The notes: generated by a model not told the origin, from the letters alone. 64,000 nucleotides of DNA from Cryptomeria japonica (GCF_030272615.1 NC_081405.1:474702008-474766007); one strand, 5' to 3'. Shown: positions 22,851 to 35,197, counted from the stretch's first letter. Made by a program: numbers and translations.

Positions 22851-24605
22851 ATTGCTAAGTCCTTGTCCTCACTTTGATTTAGCATCACCCCCTCTATTTA
22901 TTAATCAAGTCTTTTCATCTAATTTCAATCATCATCCCGTTCTCGTCATCTTGAAGTTCCCTTGCATGGCCTTGACTCATGCTCAAAAGCAAGAAATTGC
23001 CATTGAGTTACCTCACCCTAACTTCTATGTTGATGATGATGCCTAAGTACAAGAAGAATATGTTAACCAACTCGAACATTATCCATGCTTGAAGTCCTTT
23101 GTGGATGATCCCTACAAATAGGAAATGATAGATAAAATCATCAAAATGGCTCCTATCACTTTCTTAACCAATCTTATCAACCAAGGAGCCCGATTACCTA
23201 TTGATTTTGATTGGTCCATCCTTGAAACTCCTTTGGAAGGAAATTTCTCTAATAAACCTCTCCTCAACACTATTATCAATCCACAAATTTCCACCCCTGT
23301 ACCTACTAGCACTTCCAATCCCCCTATTTCTCAACCACCTAGGTCATTCGCATCCCTTCAAAAAATTTCCAACTACATTAATGCTAGCTTGCCACACATC
23401 AATGCCATTGGAGCTTTGTGCTCTCTGATCACTTCCCAAATTTTTCTCTTCCTATCAATACATTGGTGGTGGTATACCAACTGTGTCCACACATATCCTA
23501 GTATTTAGCTCATGTCAACACATACCAAATGTTCAAAATCAACCACCTGACCTCATGAAGGAATTTTGGGACATGAAGGATCTCATAAAGTATCTAAAGG
23601 ATGGGACTTGCAAAAAATCATATACCTTTGAGGAAATTTGTCCTCATCCTTATGTTCCCTCCATCTCAGTGGCTCCATACCCTCTTGGTTTCTAAATGCC
23701 TAAGTTTGACAAGTACAAAGGCAAAAGTGACCCTATGGAACATGTGAGAGAATTCTACATTTCCTGTTAGGAAGTTTCCTACAGTGATGTCTACTTGTGA
23801 ATACTTTTCCCTAAGAGTGTTAGTGGACCATTGGGTTGCATTATGAGTAAAACATTGAGAATTATGCTTCTATGATAGAACTATGCAACACAAAGTAGAG
23901 GACTGGAGAGACCTTCACCAACTTCTTGCAAATGTGGCAACATCTTATTAGTAAATTCCCATGGGACATACCTTAACCCTATCAAATTGAGTTATTTCAA
24001 TACAAACCTTGTCCCTAAAATGTCTCATCCTTTGAGAAAGTCACTAAGAAAGGCCTAGCATTAGAGCGAGTCTTCCTAAAGTAGGGTGTCATAAAGCCTA
24101 ATAAAAAATATTCCTAAGGGTCTTCCTTGTCTAATGACAAGCCTAGGTGTTGGTCTAAGAATAAGAATGTTGTCAATTATGAAGTCATTGATGCTAAACA
24201 TTTCCAGACTGTGACCATCCCATCCAAGCCTACCACCACCAATAATCAATCCAACAACCAATTCGATTCATAGAACCAATCCAAACCCTACAACACCATT
24301 TCTATTCTAGGCTGATCATCCCATCCTACCAGTCAGCCTCAACGTGAATATACTCCACTTGTTGAAATCATTGAGGTTGTCTTCTAGAAGCTTGTCAAGG
24401 ATGGTGTCATTGTCTTTCCCATGACCCAACCATATGACTCTAATCAACCAAAACCATGATGGTATAATGAGAATGAATATTGTGAATACCATCATCTCTA
24501 GGGCCATGATACACGAAAGTGTATGAAACTAAAGAACTAAATTCAACACCTTATCAATAAAGATGACATTGAGGCTGTGTAATGCCTCAATAAGGAACCC
24601 CAAAG
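22851..24605 (+). pseudogene. Gypsy Gag, broken
   Basis: Plus-strand reading with many stops. Gag core: MPKFDKYKGKSDPMEHVREF near 23695-23755, a typical plant Ty3/gypsy Retrotrans_gag start, followed by SYSDVYL and PKSVSGPLG. A zinc-knuckle-like CEYHHL-GHDTRKCMKLKN lies near 24480-24540. An upstream Pro/Ser-rich part contains NFYVDDDA and ARLPIDFDWSILETPLEGNF. It would have coated element RNA. No protease or pol follows; the element is truncated at about 24605. Confidence 0.8.
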
Positions 24606-26114
24606 GACAATCCATCTAACTAGCTAACCTTAAGAAGGAAAAGATTCTTTTTTTCTAAAGAGATACAATAACTCATTAAACTTTAATAATGATCAACATG
24701 GTATTTAACATAAGAATAACTTATCTAAGCACAAGCAGAAATAACTTATAACAATAACATCTATGTCCTCTAAGGTCCCCTAATGTTGCTACAAGGAAAC
24801 ACTAACACTTACCAAGGCATAAGAAGAAAATATAAACTAACCATTGCATAACATAATGCCTAAACATAAATAGATGAATCTTAACATAGAAATGATATCA
24901 TATAAGAACTAAATAGCATGATTACCCTAGAAACTAGGCTCATTCTAAATCCCAAATCCAAATATTCCTGATATTACTTTCCACAATATCATATAACCAT
25001 AGAAATTAAACTTAGATAAATGAAACTATGCTCATGAAATATCATTTTATGTATTACAAATAAGATATGCTCACTAAGAACCTAATCATTCATAAGGGAT
25101 GGATGGTACCAACACCATACTATCTAAACTCAAAACAACCACATAGTTAACATAATTACATCAAATTTACATTAAATATTACTCTAAAAAAAAGTGTTCA
25201 TATAACATAATGAATATAGATAGAAATATATTCTAGATACATGAATGAAACATTACATAAGAGAATACATCTTGCATACTAATTCCAAAGCACTTGTAAT
25301 TGAAGAAGACATAGTCCATCCATGAAGCTCACAAACATACCACCAAAATTCCCCATGGAAGAAATCATCAACCACTCAACCATGTGGAACCCAAAGGGCC
25401 ACCCCCCATACTCTAGAGAATGACACCAGAGAATGACATAAGGCCCCACACACTAGACATACCACAAAGGCTGACACTAACACAACCATGGAAATTTAAT
25501 CAACACACATATGTTTCAATTACAAGGACTAGAAAAATACATGACATTGACTATCAGAGGCTACTACACATCACCACATAGGATAGGGTACCAAGTTACA
25601 ACAAGGGAAGTCTGTCATCACATGGCATCAACATGAGTGTTCTTGGTAGTCTAACCCTCTCCAAACTCCATACCTCGACACTCATTTGAATACACATGTG
25701 GAACTGAACAATCCTTCCATGGAGGCAAGGAAGTCAATCTACCATATAGGCATTCCCAATCTCATTCTGAGTCAAGATAAAGCACAATTACTCGTATAGC
25801 CATCCACAAGACCACATAACCAAAATGGAGATTAAACCAAAGGTAAAGCAATCAAGACAAGGATTAAAACCAAGACATGGACTAGGGTTAGGCATGGTAG
25901 GGGTTAGGTGTGGTAGGTATTTAGTGTCACCTCTGATCAAATACCATGAAGAAAGGAGGCACACTCAAACTTGTGGGACTAGTGGAGTCAGTGCCTAATA
26001 CCTACACTCCTACACAATGTCATCCAGGAACAATATCATCCCTTACACACTCACAGACAGTAAAACAACATAACTATAGATATAAAATATTTAAACAACC
26101 ATCATCCATATCCA
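24606..26114. other. AT-rich stretch, nothing recognised
   Basis: No open frame or LTR end that I can support. ACC- and CAT-rich composition with many short AACATA words. It may be decayed gypsy sequence. Confidence 0.4.
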
Positions 26115-26119
26115 ATAAG

Positions 26120-27452
26120 TGTTGGAAACAATGCAACAGACTGAGAGGGGGGATAAATCAGTTTGCACAAAAATTTACACAATTGAAACTTAAATCCATA
26201 TATTATAAAACAATTAAAGCACAAATTAACACAACATCAAAATCACACATAACACCAAGATTTTTGATGTGGAAAACCCAGTTAAGGGAAAAACCACGGT
26301 GGGAACCTACCCACAATGAGATAATAACCTATTAGGAGTAAGCAAAATATTACAATAGGGAATGCACATGCATTCAAGCACACTGCTCAAATACAATAAG
26401 GGTTACAACCTTGAGAAAGACTCACTATCTTACAAAGATTCAGACAACAATCCAGATTACATGAATTGAGAAAATAGCATCTCCTAATGGCTAATTATAG
26501 TTCTGGTTAAGCACATATACTCAAACTATGCTCTTACACTTCTGCAAACTCTTTTTCAAATCTTTTCTCTTCTCTTATGCTAGTAAGTGATCAATACAAT
26601 ATTTGCACATGCAGATGCCTCTCACAAATGAATATTACATGAATATATACAAATCATCAACCTATATTTCAAGGTCGGCTAAACCCTCAACACAAATTAC
26701 AAAATAGTAACCTCACACGCTACAACAACATATGCAGACCAAAAAATATTGGCTAAGACATAGTCTGGACCCAAATCATCACCACAATTATGAAACACCT
26801 CCAAGAATTATGCCTCAATCATCTGCAATGCGCTACAACTCCATAAATATTGCATAAAACAAAGATCACCATTGGATCAAGAAAATGATCAATAACACGC
26901 ACAACGATCAATACAAACCAACAACATGGATAAGATACAATCTAGATACATTCATAAGAAGTGTGAATTGCACTGCAATAACCGCAACAACTCGGATTAC
27001 TAGATTCATCAACATCTCTTTACCAGAGCTCAAGAACACCAACACAATTAACTGTCAACTTGAAAGATTCACTTGTGGAATTCCAAATCATGAACCACTA
27101 GAATTGAGGACACACTTGAACGTCCCAAATACTCTTCCAAATTAGCAAACCAAGATATTGCAATTCCGGAGAAATGTGGAGCACAAACTAGAACATCGAA
27201 TAACACAAACACTGAATAATAAACTTCAATACCGGACCTCATAGGTTAATCGAATCATCATACAAACCACTGAAACTTATACTGAATCAAATAGAGATAA
27301 GCATATCTAAACCCATTAAACCACAACAAGTCAATTGTAACACATTGACCAAAACAACTCATTTAATCTAACAAAAACATTGGAACACAAAAGAATATGT
27401 TGACATCAATGAAAAAGCATTGTTCCAACAAACATCTCAACAATGTCAAACA
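26120..27452 (-). repeat. Solo copia LTR with target duplication ATAAG
   Basis: Starts TGTTGGAAAC and ends GTCAAACA (minus TGTTTGACATTG). ATAAG is on both sides (26115-26119, 27453-27457). It carries CTGAGAGGGGGG, the shared GTTAAGGGAAAAACCACGG block near 26281, and several TGACATCAATGA words near its outer end. No coding sequence or primer site adjoins it, so it is most likely the product of recombination between two LTRs. Confidence 0.85.
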
Positions 27453-27457
27453 ATAAG

Positions 27458-27734
27458 ACTGTTAGAATTAGGGTTAGCACAAGATATAATATCATAAGTA
27501 GTAAACATAAACCATATCACCTAAGAAATGCATTATCACCAAGTCTATCAAATACTAAACCCTAACATCATCTAGTAGCCGTAAATATAGAATCATCATC
27601 ATAAATACCATATTGAATCTATTGGAATTTGGCATAACTGATACATATGAGGTGATGTAGTTGAAGATGGATGACTGTACTGGTAAAGGATAGAAGTCTA
27701 TTTGTGATGAAGAGATTGAGATTCTATTATTAGA
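27458..27734. other. Unassigned stretch between solo LTR and Y
   Basis: No gene or repeat boundary recognised. The exact start of the Y LTR is uncertain and could lie within this stretch. Confidence 0.3.
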
Positions 27735-29071
27735 TGACTTGATCAATTATTTGTGTTTTCATTGATGACAACTAATGTCAAATGATGTTCTTGATGTTTT
27801 GTTTTGTCATCTAAGTGACTTGGTTTATTGATAGACAGGGTTTATCGACAGTTACCGACAAAGAACTAAAGTCTGTGAAATAGGACTTTAATTGGTAAAG
27901 AAAAGATGTTTTGGTTGGATTGGATGATCGACAATGATTGATGATTTTCAGTTTAGATGGAGAACTTGTATCATGGAAGGTGTATTTGACCGGAACCAGA
28001 ACTTGTGATGATTGTCGGAAGGCATGTTTCAAATTTCTGATGAAGTTTTGCTAAGGTTTTAGTAGGGTTTAAGACTGATGAAGAAATCATCAAACCAGTA
28101 ATGATTTCTGTTATGACGGTGATTTACAACGAGTCTACATGAGGTTGGTAACATGACACAACCCATGTGAATTATTTAATTGTTGTTTTGGCATGATTCA
28201 AGGAAGAATTTCTTGGGAATCAACGAAACGCTTAGTAGAGTGTTTTGAGGGTTTGACTTTGGTACAGACTGAATTTTTGTGATGGGTTATGATCAACCAA
28301 TGGTTGATATTGCATTGTAATTTATGGTAATGATTTGTATATTGATCTTTTATGATCTCTTATAATTTGAATTGTAAATTCATGATGAAATTAGGGTTTA
28401 GTGGCTGACCTAGTTGAGATGGCTATTTAGGATGACACAGTTGATGTTTATGATGTTGATGGTCTTAGAGAATGTGTTGAGGCATCCAAGTAAAATGTAA
28501 GATCTTCTTGAGAGTTGCAGAGTGTTGAGTATAACTGGATTTGATCAAGAAAAGAAGAGAAGTGCAAGTAACAGATCATTCTTTCACAGTTGTTCCCTAA
28601 TAGTTGCAACTGGTTAAATCCCTTAACCGAGTAGGTCCTAATAGGCCTTAAACATTTAAGTCGCCTAATAGGGCAGCTCAAAAAAGAGTGTTAAATCCTC
28701 TCATGAGGTTGATCCTAAGAGATCATCAATCTCCTAACCAAGCTGCTATGCAAATCCCTTAACCGGGTGACTCCAAACAGGGTCTTCTCCTAACAGGGCA
28801 TATTGTAAGCTCCTAACAGGGCGTACTTCAAAAAAGTACAAATATTTGTGCATGCCAACTCTCATCGTGGTTTTTCCTTATTTGGGTTTCCACATCAAAA
28901 ACTTATGGTGTTCATGCATGGAATGTTTTTCATGTGATGTTTTTGTTTACGTTTCATTTCATGCATTATTTCTGAGACACTAGTTATGATGTTTTATCAG
29001 AAGTTTAACAGAGGTTACCGGTACTAATAAGAATTGGTAGAGGAAGTATTTGATTTGATTGATGGGGTTAA
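27735..29071 (+). repeat. Copia Y 5' LTR, left part
   Basis: Contains the LTR hallmarks: TTTTCATTGATGACAACTAATG at the outer side; a series of TCCCTTAACCGRGT and TCCTAACAGGGC modules (28615-28830); and GTGGTTTTTCCTTATTTGGGTTTCC (28868-28892). It is cut at 29071 by element X-plus and resumes at 60475. Its left boundary is approximate. Confidence 0.7.
29067..29071. other. Target duplication of X-plus, left copy
   Basis: GTTAA directly before TGTTGGCATT; the partner is at 60470-60474. Confidence 0.92.
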
Positions 29072-30264
29072 TGTTGGCATTTTCGATAATGATGTTGTGA
29101 TTTTCATTGATGGACACACACTTGATTTGAGATCACTTTGTGTATGTATAAGTTATGCTCAACCGGTATGTGTTCTAAACCAGTATTATGTATTATAGTC
29201 TTTAGACTATCGGTGTTTTGTAGAAAGTGTTTACCAATCTCAAGCGGTATGAAGACCTCAAGTGGTTCAAGAATCTCAAGCGGTATGAAGGAACTAAAGG
29301 GGCAGTTTTCATTTTACCAGTCTTCATTTTTGACAACCGGTAATTGGTTTAATGTTTGAACTAGTATTCGGTAAAGTTGTATGAATCGATAATACTCTAT
29401 GATGAGTTACCAACTAGTATTTTTGTGATGAGTTACCATCCACCGACACTTTGACGGTGATTCTGTGTCGTGTTACCAAATGTGTCTAGATGCACTGAAC
29501 CTAGGAACTTGCAATGTAATCCTATTGGACCGACATGAAATCAAATTCCTTTATAAGGACATCATGTCTAGGGTTTTAGGAGAGGTAGCTGTTAGGGTTT
29601 TTGTGTGGTCGATGAGTTTTTGTATGTGTGATCTTAGAAGAGTAGATCGAGTCTGTGTGTTGTAATAGAGTGTGGATTTACTGAAGATTGAAGTAATGCT
29701 GAAATGCATTAGTAATGAGCTATCATGGATCTAACCAAGCAGATTGTGCTATTTGCTAGATCATTCACTTGTTGATTACTCACATCTTTGACAAGTCTGA
29801 AACCCTTAACCGGGTAGGCCCAGGAAAGCCTTTGCAAATCCTCTAACAAGGTGGTTCACAAATGTGGATCTGAAATCCTCTCACAAGGTAGTCTTTAATC
29901 AAACTTATCTCCTAACAAAGATTGAGATTCCTAACAAGATCTGTTCTGGTGAAGAACATTGTATGACCTTAACCGGTCTGACCTTAACCGGTCTGACCTT
30001 AACCGGTCTAGTTACTATTCTACATATAGTTACTTGTGAGTTTCATCTCACCATGGTTTTTCCCATTTGGGTTTCCACGTCAAAATCTCTTGTGTTATGG
30101 TGATTGTTCTTTTGTGGGTGAATGCCTTATTTGCTATTTGGTTTGCATTTGTATTAACTAGTTTGTTAGTAAAACTGTTATACCGGTTTACTGCTAAATT
30201 GTTTAAGTGTTTAAGTTCAATATTTATTTGTATACTAATTCACCCCCCCTCTTATTATTCATCA
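29072..30264 (+). repeat. X-plus 5' LTR
   Basis: 1,193 bp, TGTTGGCATT to TTCATCA. It carries the GTGGTTTTTCCC..TTGGGTTTCC-type block (near 30052-30080), C7 with TCTTATTATTCATCA at the end, and modules of the TTAACCGGGT type. A 15-bp unit (GACCTTAACCGGTCT) is present three times at 29967-30010 but once in the other X LTRs. Confidence 0.92.
29552..29558 (+). promoter_or_regulatory. Putative TATA box of X LTR
   Basis: CTTTATAAGGA in the middle of the LTR. It is present in the other X LTR copies too (TTATAAAG on the complementary strand near 52545 and 58920; CTTTATAAGG near 59793). Position fits an LTR promoter; function is inferred. Confidence 0.5.
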
Positions 30265-30265
30265 A

Positions 30266-30278
30266 TCGGTATCAGAGC
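30266..30278 (+). other. X-plus primer binding site
   Basis: TCGGTATCAGAGC, one base off TGGTATCAGAGC (initiator tRNA-Met), one base after the LTR end. Confidence 0.85.
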
Positions 30279-30314
30279 CATCCTTTCTATAAGTCTAACC
30301 ACTTGGAAGGAGAT

Positions 30315-31595
30315 ATGGGGGAATGCACTATGAGGGAACTTACTCATTGTCTCACTCAGACTAAGAAATCCTTTGATGAACTCAAAGTCAAATATAAAGC
30401 TTCTCTAGCAAAGAGAAGAGAGCATGCTGAGGAACTGATGGAACTAACTGAAAACAGTTCCTCTGATGAAGCGGACATGGAAGCCCTAGTTGAAGAAGTT
30501 GAAAAATTGAATGAGTCTAATGCCAACCTAAGAAGGGAACTTGAAGGACTGACTATCAGGATGTGTCAAGAGCTTGAGAACTAGAGAAAAGATGAAGATT
30601 TGGTAAAAAGAAAAGATCATGAGATCTCCATGCTGAAGCAAGAAATCAGTGCACTTATCGCTCATCTCCAAGAGAGTAAAGTGGAAAAACAAGAAATGCT
30701 AGGTGAACTAAACATGGCTATTTTTGAGAATGCAACCTTGAAGGAATCCAATGCTACTATTTCCAAAGAACTCACTGAGTCAAAGGAAATACTTGCCAAC
30801 TTCAATAAGAGCACTATTAAGCTAGAACACAAGCTTGAATCAGCAAAATCGGTGAAGAATACCACTAGACTTGGTTTTTTTGGTTATGAGGAAGGTGAGA
30901 CCTTTGGAATAAAAGATGGAGCATCAAAGAAGCAACCGACACCAAAGGATAAAGGTAAGCAAAAGTTGAAACCTGTTTGCTTTAATTGTCTCAAGGAAGG
31001 ACATACTGCTAATGTATGTAGAAGTAAGGCTTACAATAATTTTCCCTACTTTCTAAATAATAAGCCTAGATCCAATAGATTCAATGGAAATTGCTATGCG
31101 TGTAACAAGTTTGGGTATAGATAATTTGAATGCAGGTCTATCATGCACAACACTGGAAGGTATCCTCAAAGGAGTCAAGGAGTTTTTCCTGAACCCTCTG
31201 GGAACCAGAATCCAAACCGGTTTAATGCCTATAATCATTAGTCAGGTAGCGGTGGCTATCAAGTGGCAACCGGATAGAGGGTAACCTGTTTGATCTGTCA
31301 TGGTACTGGTCACACTGCTGCAACATGTAGAAGGAAGAATGGAAACATGAATAATGGACCTTGGAGAGCACTCGAAATGGTTTGCCATCATTGCAACAAA
31401 TCAGGTCACACAACAAAATTTTGTAGAACAAGAAAGAATATATCAGGTGATATACCAGTCACTCTAGAAGGAAAGATTGATGTTGAAACTATTTAAGTGG
31501 ATATTAAGAAAACCTGGAAAAAGAAGCTAGAAGAAGTGACTCAAGAAGAACCGGTTTCTGCACCTAGTGTGGAAATCTTTGAACCAACTAACTAA
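30315..31595 (+). pseudogene. X ORF1: Gag-like coiled-coil protein with four zinc knuckles
   Basis: A 1,281-nt frame (426 codons plus stop), with no indel relative to the X-minus copy, which is exactly as long. Residues ~1-200 form a Glu/Lys-rich coiled coil (MRELTHCLTQTKKSFDELKV; FENATLKESNATISKELTES). Four CCHC-type knuckles follow: CFNCLKEGHTANVC (~222), CYACNKFGYR..EC (~262, His to Tyr), CLICHGTGHTAATC (~325) and CHHCNKSGHTTKFC (~357). The arrangement resembles the C-terminal part of SIRE/Opie-type copia Gag, but the N-terminal UBN2 core is absent. Five internal stops (near 30582, 31122, 31240, 31275 and 31494) break this copy. It probably binds element RNA. Confidence 0.85.
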
Positions 31596-32036
31596 GCTAC
31601 ATAAAAGCTTAGGGGGAAACAAAAAGGTGAAATGTTTCAAACCCTTGGTTTACACTGGTAAAAGACATTAACCAGTATATGATACCTATCAATTGGTAGA
31701 AGAATGGAAATGGTAAAAGACAAATTAGGGTTTACGCCCTAATGGTGGAGAATTTATTATGGTGGGTGAAGAACTGGTTTAAAAGGGATTTTCAAGTCAT
31801 TTTCACTTATCAATTTGCGAGTGAAGAAGTTTTCAAGTGCAGAGCGACAAAAGGCATTTTATCTTGCGATTCAAAGAGATTTCAAAACTTTGAAGAAGAA
31901 TCAGAAGATAACATCAATTGGTCAAGTGTAGAACTCAAAGCGGTAATCCAGCAACTGAAGTAGTGTGTGGCGAAGCAAAATTTGCAAGCCCTAAATCTCG
32001 ACTTGCAAAGGTATTTTTTGATTTTCTTTGTTTATC
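31596..32036 (+). other. ORF1-ORF2 spacer of X
   Basis: About 440 bp with no conserved frame. It starts with AAGCTTAGGGGGAAAC, a purine tract resembling those beside the 3' LTR. The same tract is at the same place in X-minus (56905-56925). It may hold the translation start context of ORF2. Confidence 0.5.
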
Positions 32037-35000
32037 ATGGCTTCTGCATTGCACTCTAGTTCTAGTGCACCCGTTGATTCAGTAGATTTCATCCAATGGA
32101 AGGCAAAATATAATGCCCTATCCCAAATACTCATTGGTGTTATTGTTGAGGAAGGTATTTCAAATTATATTGACTATAAAATTGAAGACCTAGGATCTCT
32201 AGTGATCCATTCTCAGTTGAGCTTATTCTACGGGAAGGACAAGAAGATCAAACTGGAATACAACATCTTGGAAAAGAAGAAGCTTCACAATGCGGTCTAT
32301 TTCCTTGAAGTATTTACAGATGATCACATTTGAATCATTCTAAGCAGAGTGAATGGTGACAAAATGTATAAGGGCGGACACATGACATCACATCAGAAGT
32401 GATTCATGCCATCACCAATTTCTGTAACGTTGGAGATGTACCAGCCCTAAGGAAGGTCATCAAGACTGAAATGACCAAGCTCACCAGTTCTATGAGCGAC
32501 CAACGGGGAATGATCATTAATACCATCAAGGACAATCTGGTCAAATATGCGTGCATAGTGATAGGTTACCGAACATTCCATGCTAGCATAATTAACTTTG
32601 TCTCTGCTGCAGCAGTAAATGCCGCCTATAGGATGATCATGGAAGATGCCTCGTTTGATTTATGCACCTGTATGCAAAGGTAACTTCTGGTGAATCTGAA
32701 GTCAATCAAACAAGACAATGCCTTGAAATTTAAATTTGGACAACTATTAGATAAATTGTTCTTCTACTTCCAAGGCAATTTCCTAGGAGTCGATTATATT
32801 CAGTGGTCTGTTGACCAACCAGTTACCAAGCAAATCAGAGAAAGTCTTCAAGTGGTTGGAACCAGTTATCCTGAAGTCTTGAACAAATCCTTTGATGAGT
32901 TCAGATGCAAGATGAGCTAAAGGGTGAGAATATATGGTGATATTGTCAAGAAGTATGAAGAGGACATCTGCTTCACCATCAGAGTAGATGAGTGTATAAT
33001 GGAGGTGGTTAAGCCTAGAAAAGAAAAGGTGGAACCTATGGGATATGAGGTAATGTATGATATGCTAGACGAGTATGCTTCTACCCTACTTGCCTCACCG
33101 CTTGATCCTAAGAAGAAGAGAACCAACACCTATCTGGAAAGGGTTACACCAGTTGAAGAGCCTTCAGTAAAGAAGGGAAAGGTAGTGCCATCTGTATTGA
33201 CACTGGTTACTTCAGCAAGTCCTAAAGTGACCAAGTGGTCACCGGCGAAGAAGAAACTAAAAGTTGCCCCCACCAAGGTATTTGAGAGGAAGTGGAAGAC
33301 AAAAGGCCACACATCAGACTCAGAGGACACAACATCTGAAGAACAACCTAAAAAGACTAGGCAAATGAGGAAGAAGACAAAGACAACCAACAATGAACTG
33401 ACATCATCAACACTGGTAAATATTGATATTTCCTCTTACAAACCTTTGACACATTGTCAAAGAACTATCAAGAATATTAGGAGAAAAGTGCTGAGTGATT
33501 TAATAGATCATTTTGATGATTTTAATGATAATGAAAAGGAGGAAGTTGAACATGAAGTTATTCAATATTTATGTATTAATGACTGGTCGCCATCAAAAAT
33601 TAAACCTGTGACATTGGATACTTTATATAATTCTTTGGATAACAAATGGCACATTGCCATAGAAAAGGAACAGGAAATAAGAGAGGAAATATTTTCTCAA
33701 TATTTTCCTGATGTGTCTAATTCAGAACTTTATGAAGTTATGGAAAAATATAAAGGACTCTTCTTCATGAGAAGAAGGAGACTCTTCTTGCTAGAAGGGA
33801 AAGTCCCTGAAGTGGTAAAAGATACCCACTCTCATGCCAAAGCAGCTCTAAGGTTGCATCAAGTGTCCAAAGCCAACAAGAAGGCTAAACAAGAACCAAA
33901 AATTGAAAAACCGGATGAGGTGTATGATAGTGCAGAAGAACCAGTCACTGAACAAATGGACCCAATTGACGTTGATGCTTTGGATGGTGAAAATGTCACC
34001 CTAGTACAACAAAGGACAAGGTGGACAAAGAGAAAGTGGACAAGGAGAAACATGACAAAGAGTGAGTGGAGAATGAGAAAAAGAAGCAAGAGGAGGAAAA
34101 GAGAAAACATGAAGAGAAGAGGAAACAAACAGAAGAGGAGAAAAAGAGAAAAGAGGAAGAGGAGAAGAGAAAAGAAGAGGAGAAGAGGAAGTAGGAAGAG
34201 GAGAAGAAGAAACATGAAGAGGAGACGAAGAAGAAGGAAGAAGAAAAGAAATAGGAAGAGGAGAAGAGAAAAGAAGAGGAGATGAGGAAGCAGAAAGAGG
34301 AGAAGAAGAAACAAGAAGAGGAGAAGAAAAAGAAGGAAGAGGAGAAGAAAGAAGAAGAGAAGCGAAAAGAAAAAGAAAGGAAGAAGGAAGAAGATAAAAG
34401 AAAGAAAGAAGCAGAGGAGCAAAAGAAGGCAGAGGAAGAAAAGCAAAAAGCCAAGGACAAGGAGTAAGCGGCAAAGAGCATACAAGTGGAGACCCCAAAG
34501 ACAACCAGTAGTCAAGGTAAACCGGCTGATATTACCAGTCCCATTGACCTCCAATCTGCAAATGAAATGGAGCTGCTGCAAAGCATTAAGCTTGTCGAAG
34601 AGCGACTAGAAGTGCTAAGGAGGAAAAAGGAGGAATGTGTTATTCAAGCTGCAGTGGAAACTCTTATGAGTTTGATTCCTAGTACCAATCTCCCAAGTAC
34701 CGATTCCTCTCTGGCCCAACTGAAACTCTTATGCATAGTTGTAGAGGACTAGGTGCAATGCCTAGAAGATGTCACTGAAGCCAATGCTCAAAAGAAGCAT
34801 CAAAAGGCACTGAACATCGCCTTAGTGAAAAAGTTAAATGAGCTTCGGTCTGAACTTCAGAAGGCACAGAAGGATATAAGAGATGCGATGGATGAGGGGA
34901 ATCTACTGCTCAGTAAGATATGCCAACCCCATCTATTTTGTGATGATGTGCTTGCACAGAAGGAGAAGCTACAATCTGACCTGCAAGCATACATAAGCAC

Positions 35001-35133
35001 CTTCAAGACACCCTATGATTCCTTCACCACATATGGGAAAACCGCTCATCGATTTCAACTCTAGACTACAAGAATAGAGTTAGAGATCAGCAACCGGACA
35101 CAAGATTTGTAGGAACTTCAACTGGTTCTACTA
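32037..35133 (+). pseudogene. X ORF2: large protein of unknown family, part 1
   Basis: Starts MASALHSSSSAPVDSVDFIQ. The first ~300 residues are globular-looking (EEGISNYIDYKIEDLGSLVI; YACIVIGYRTFHASIINFVS). A basic stretch with nuclear-signal-like KKKRT and KRKTK follows, then the best conserved core SYKPLTHCQRTIKNIRRKVL (33443-33502), then FFMRRRRLFLLEGKV. A Lys/Glu/Arg-rich run lies at 34020-34470. The C-terminal part is helical (SIKLVEERLEVLRRKKEE; LNIALVKKLNELRSELQKAQ). It is frameshifted near 32340-32400 and in the Lys-rich run. C2 interrupts it at 35134; it resumes at 51293. No catalytic motif of any transposon enzyme is seen. The X-minus copy has the same order, so this gene is part of the family. 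Confidence 0.75.
34020..34470 (+). repeat. Purine-rich Lys/Glu/Arg coding tract
   Basis: About 450 bp almost purely A and G on the plus strand (AAGAGGAGAAGA words), coding for Lys/Glu/Arg repeats in ORF2. The corresponding tract in X-minus (54210-54500, pyrimidine on the plus strand) is shorter, so the length varies between copies as in microsatellite slippage. Confidence 0.8.
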
Positions 35134-35138
35134 CCAAG
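35134..35138. other. Target duplication of C2, left copy
   Basis: CCAAG before TGTTGGCATTATG; the partner is at 51288-51292. The ORF2 frame reads through once C2 and one CCAAG are removed. Confidence 0.92.
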
Positions 35139-35197
35139 TGTTGGCATTATGTGAACTGGTATGTGGACATAATGACATTGTATGTTGTCAATGATGT
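35139..35197 (+). repeat. C2 5' LTR, first 59 bp
   Basis: TGTTGGCATTATGTG and GACATAATGACATTGTATG match the start of the 3' LTR at 49750. Sequence switches to gypsy G2 at about 35198. Confidence 0.85.

Noticed and set aside
25946..27145. Plus-strand frames of 86-129 codons near the solo LTR
   Set aside because: Asn/Thr/His-rich translations of AC-rich LTR sequence; no protein features.
27720..27760. An exact start for the Y LTR (TAGATGAC or TGACTTG)
   Set aside because: No target duplication can be tested within the window and neither option gives a clean TG start paired with the ACTA end; I left the boundary approximate.
30577..30590. Programmed stop-codon readthrough at the TAG shared by both X ORF1 copies
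   Set aside because: The TAG sits at a probable CAG site, other ORF1 stops are not shared, and CHG deamination explains it more simply; no readthrough signal is visible.
33859..34581. Long minus-strand frames of Leu/Phe/Ser repeats opposite X-plus ORF2
   Set aside because: They are the antisense of the purine-rich Lys/Glu tract; a stop-poor shadow with no conserved start. The same appears opposite X-minus ORF2 (54138-54556).
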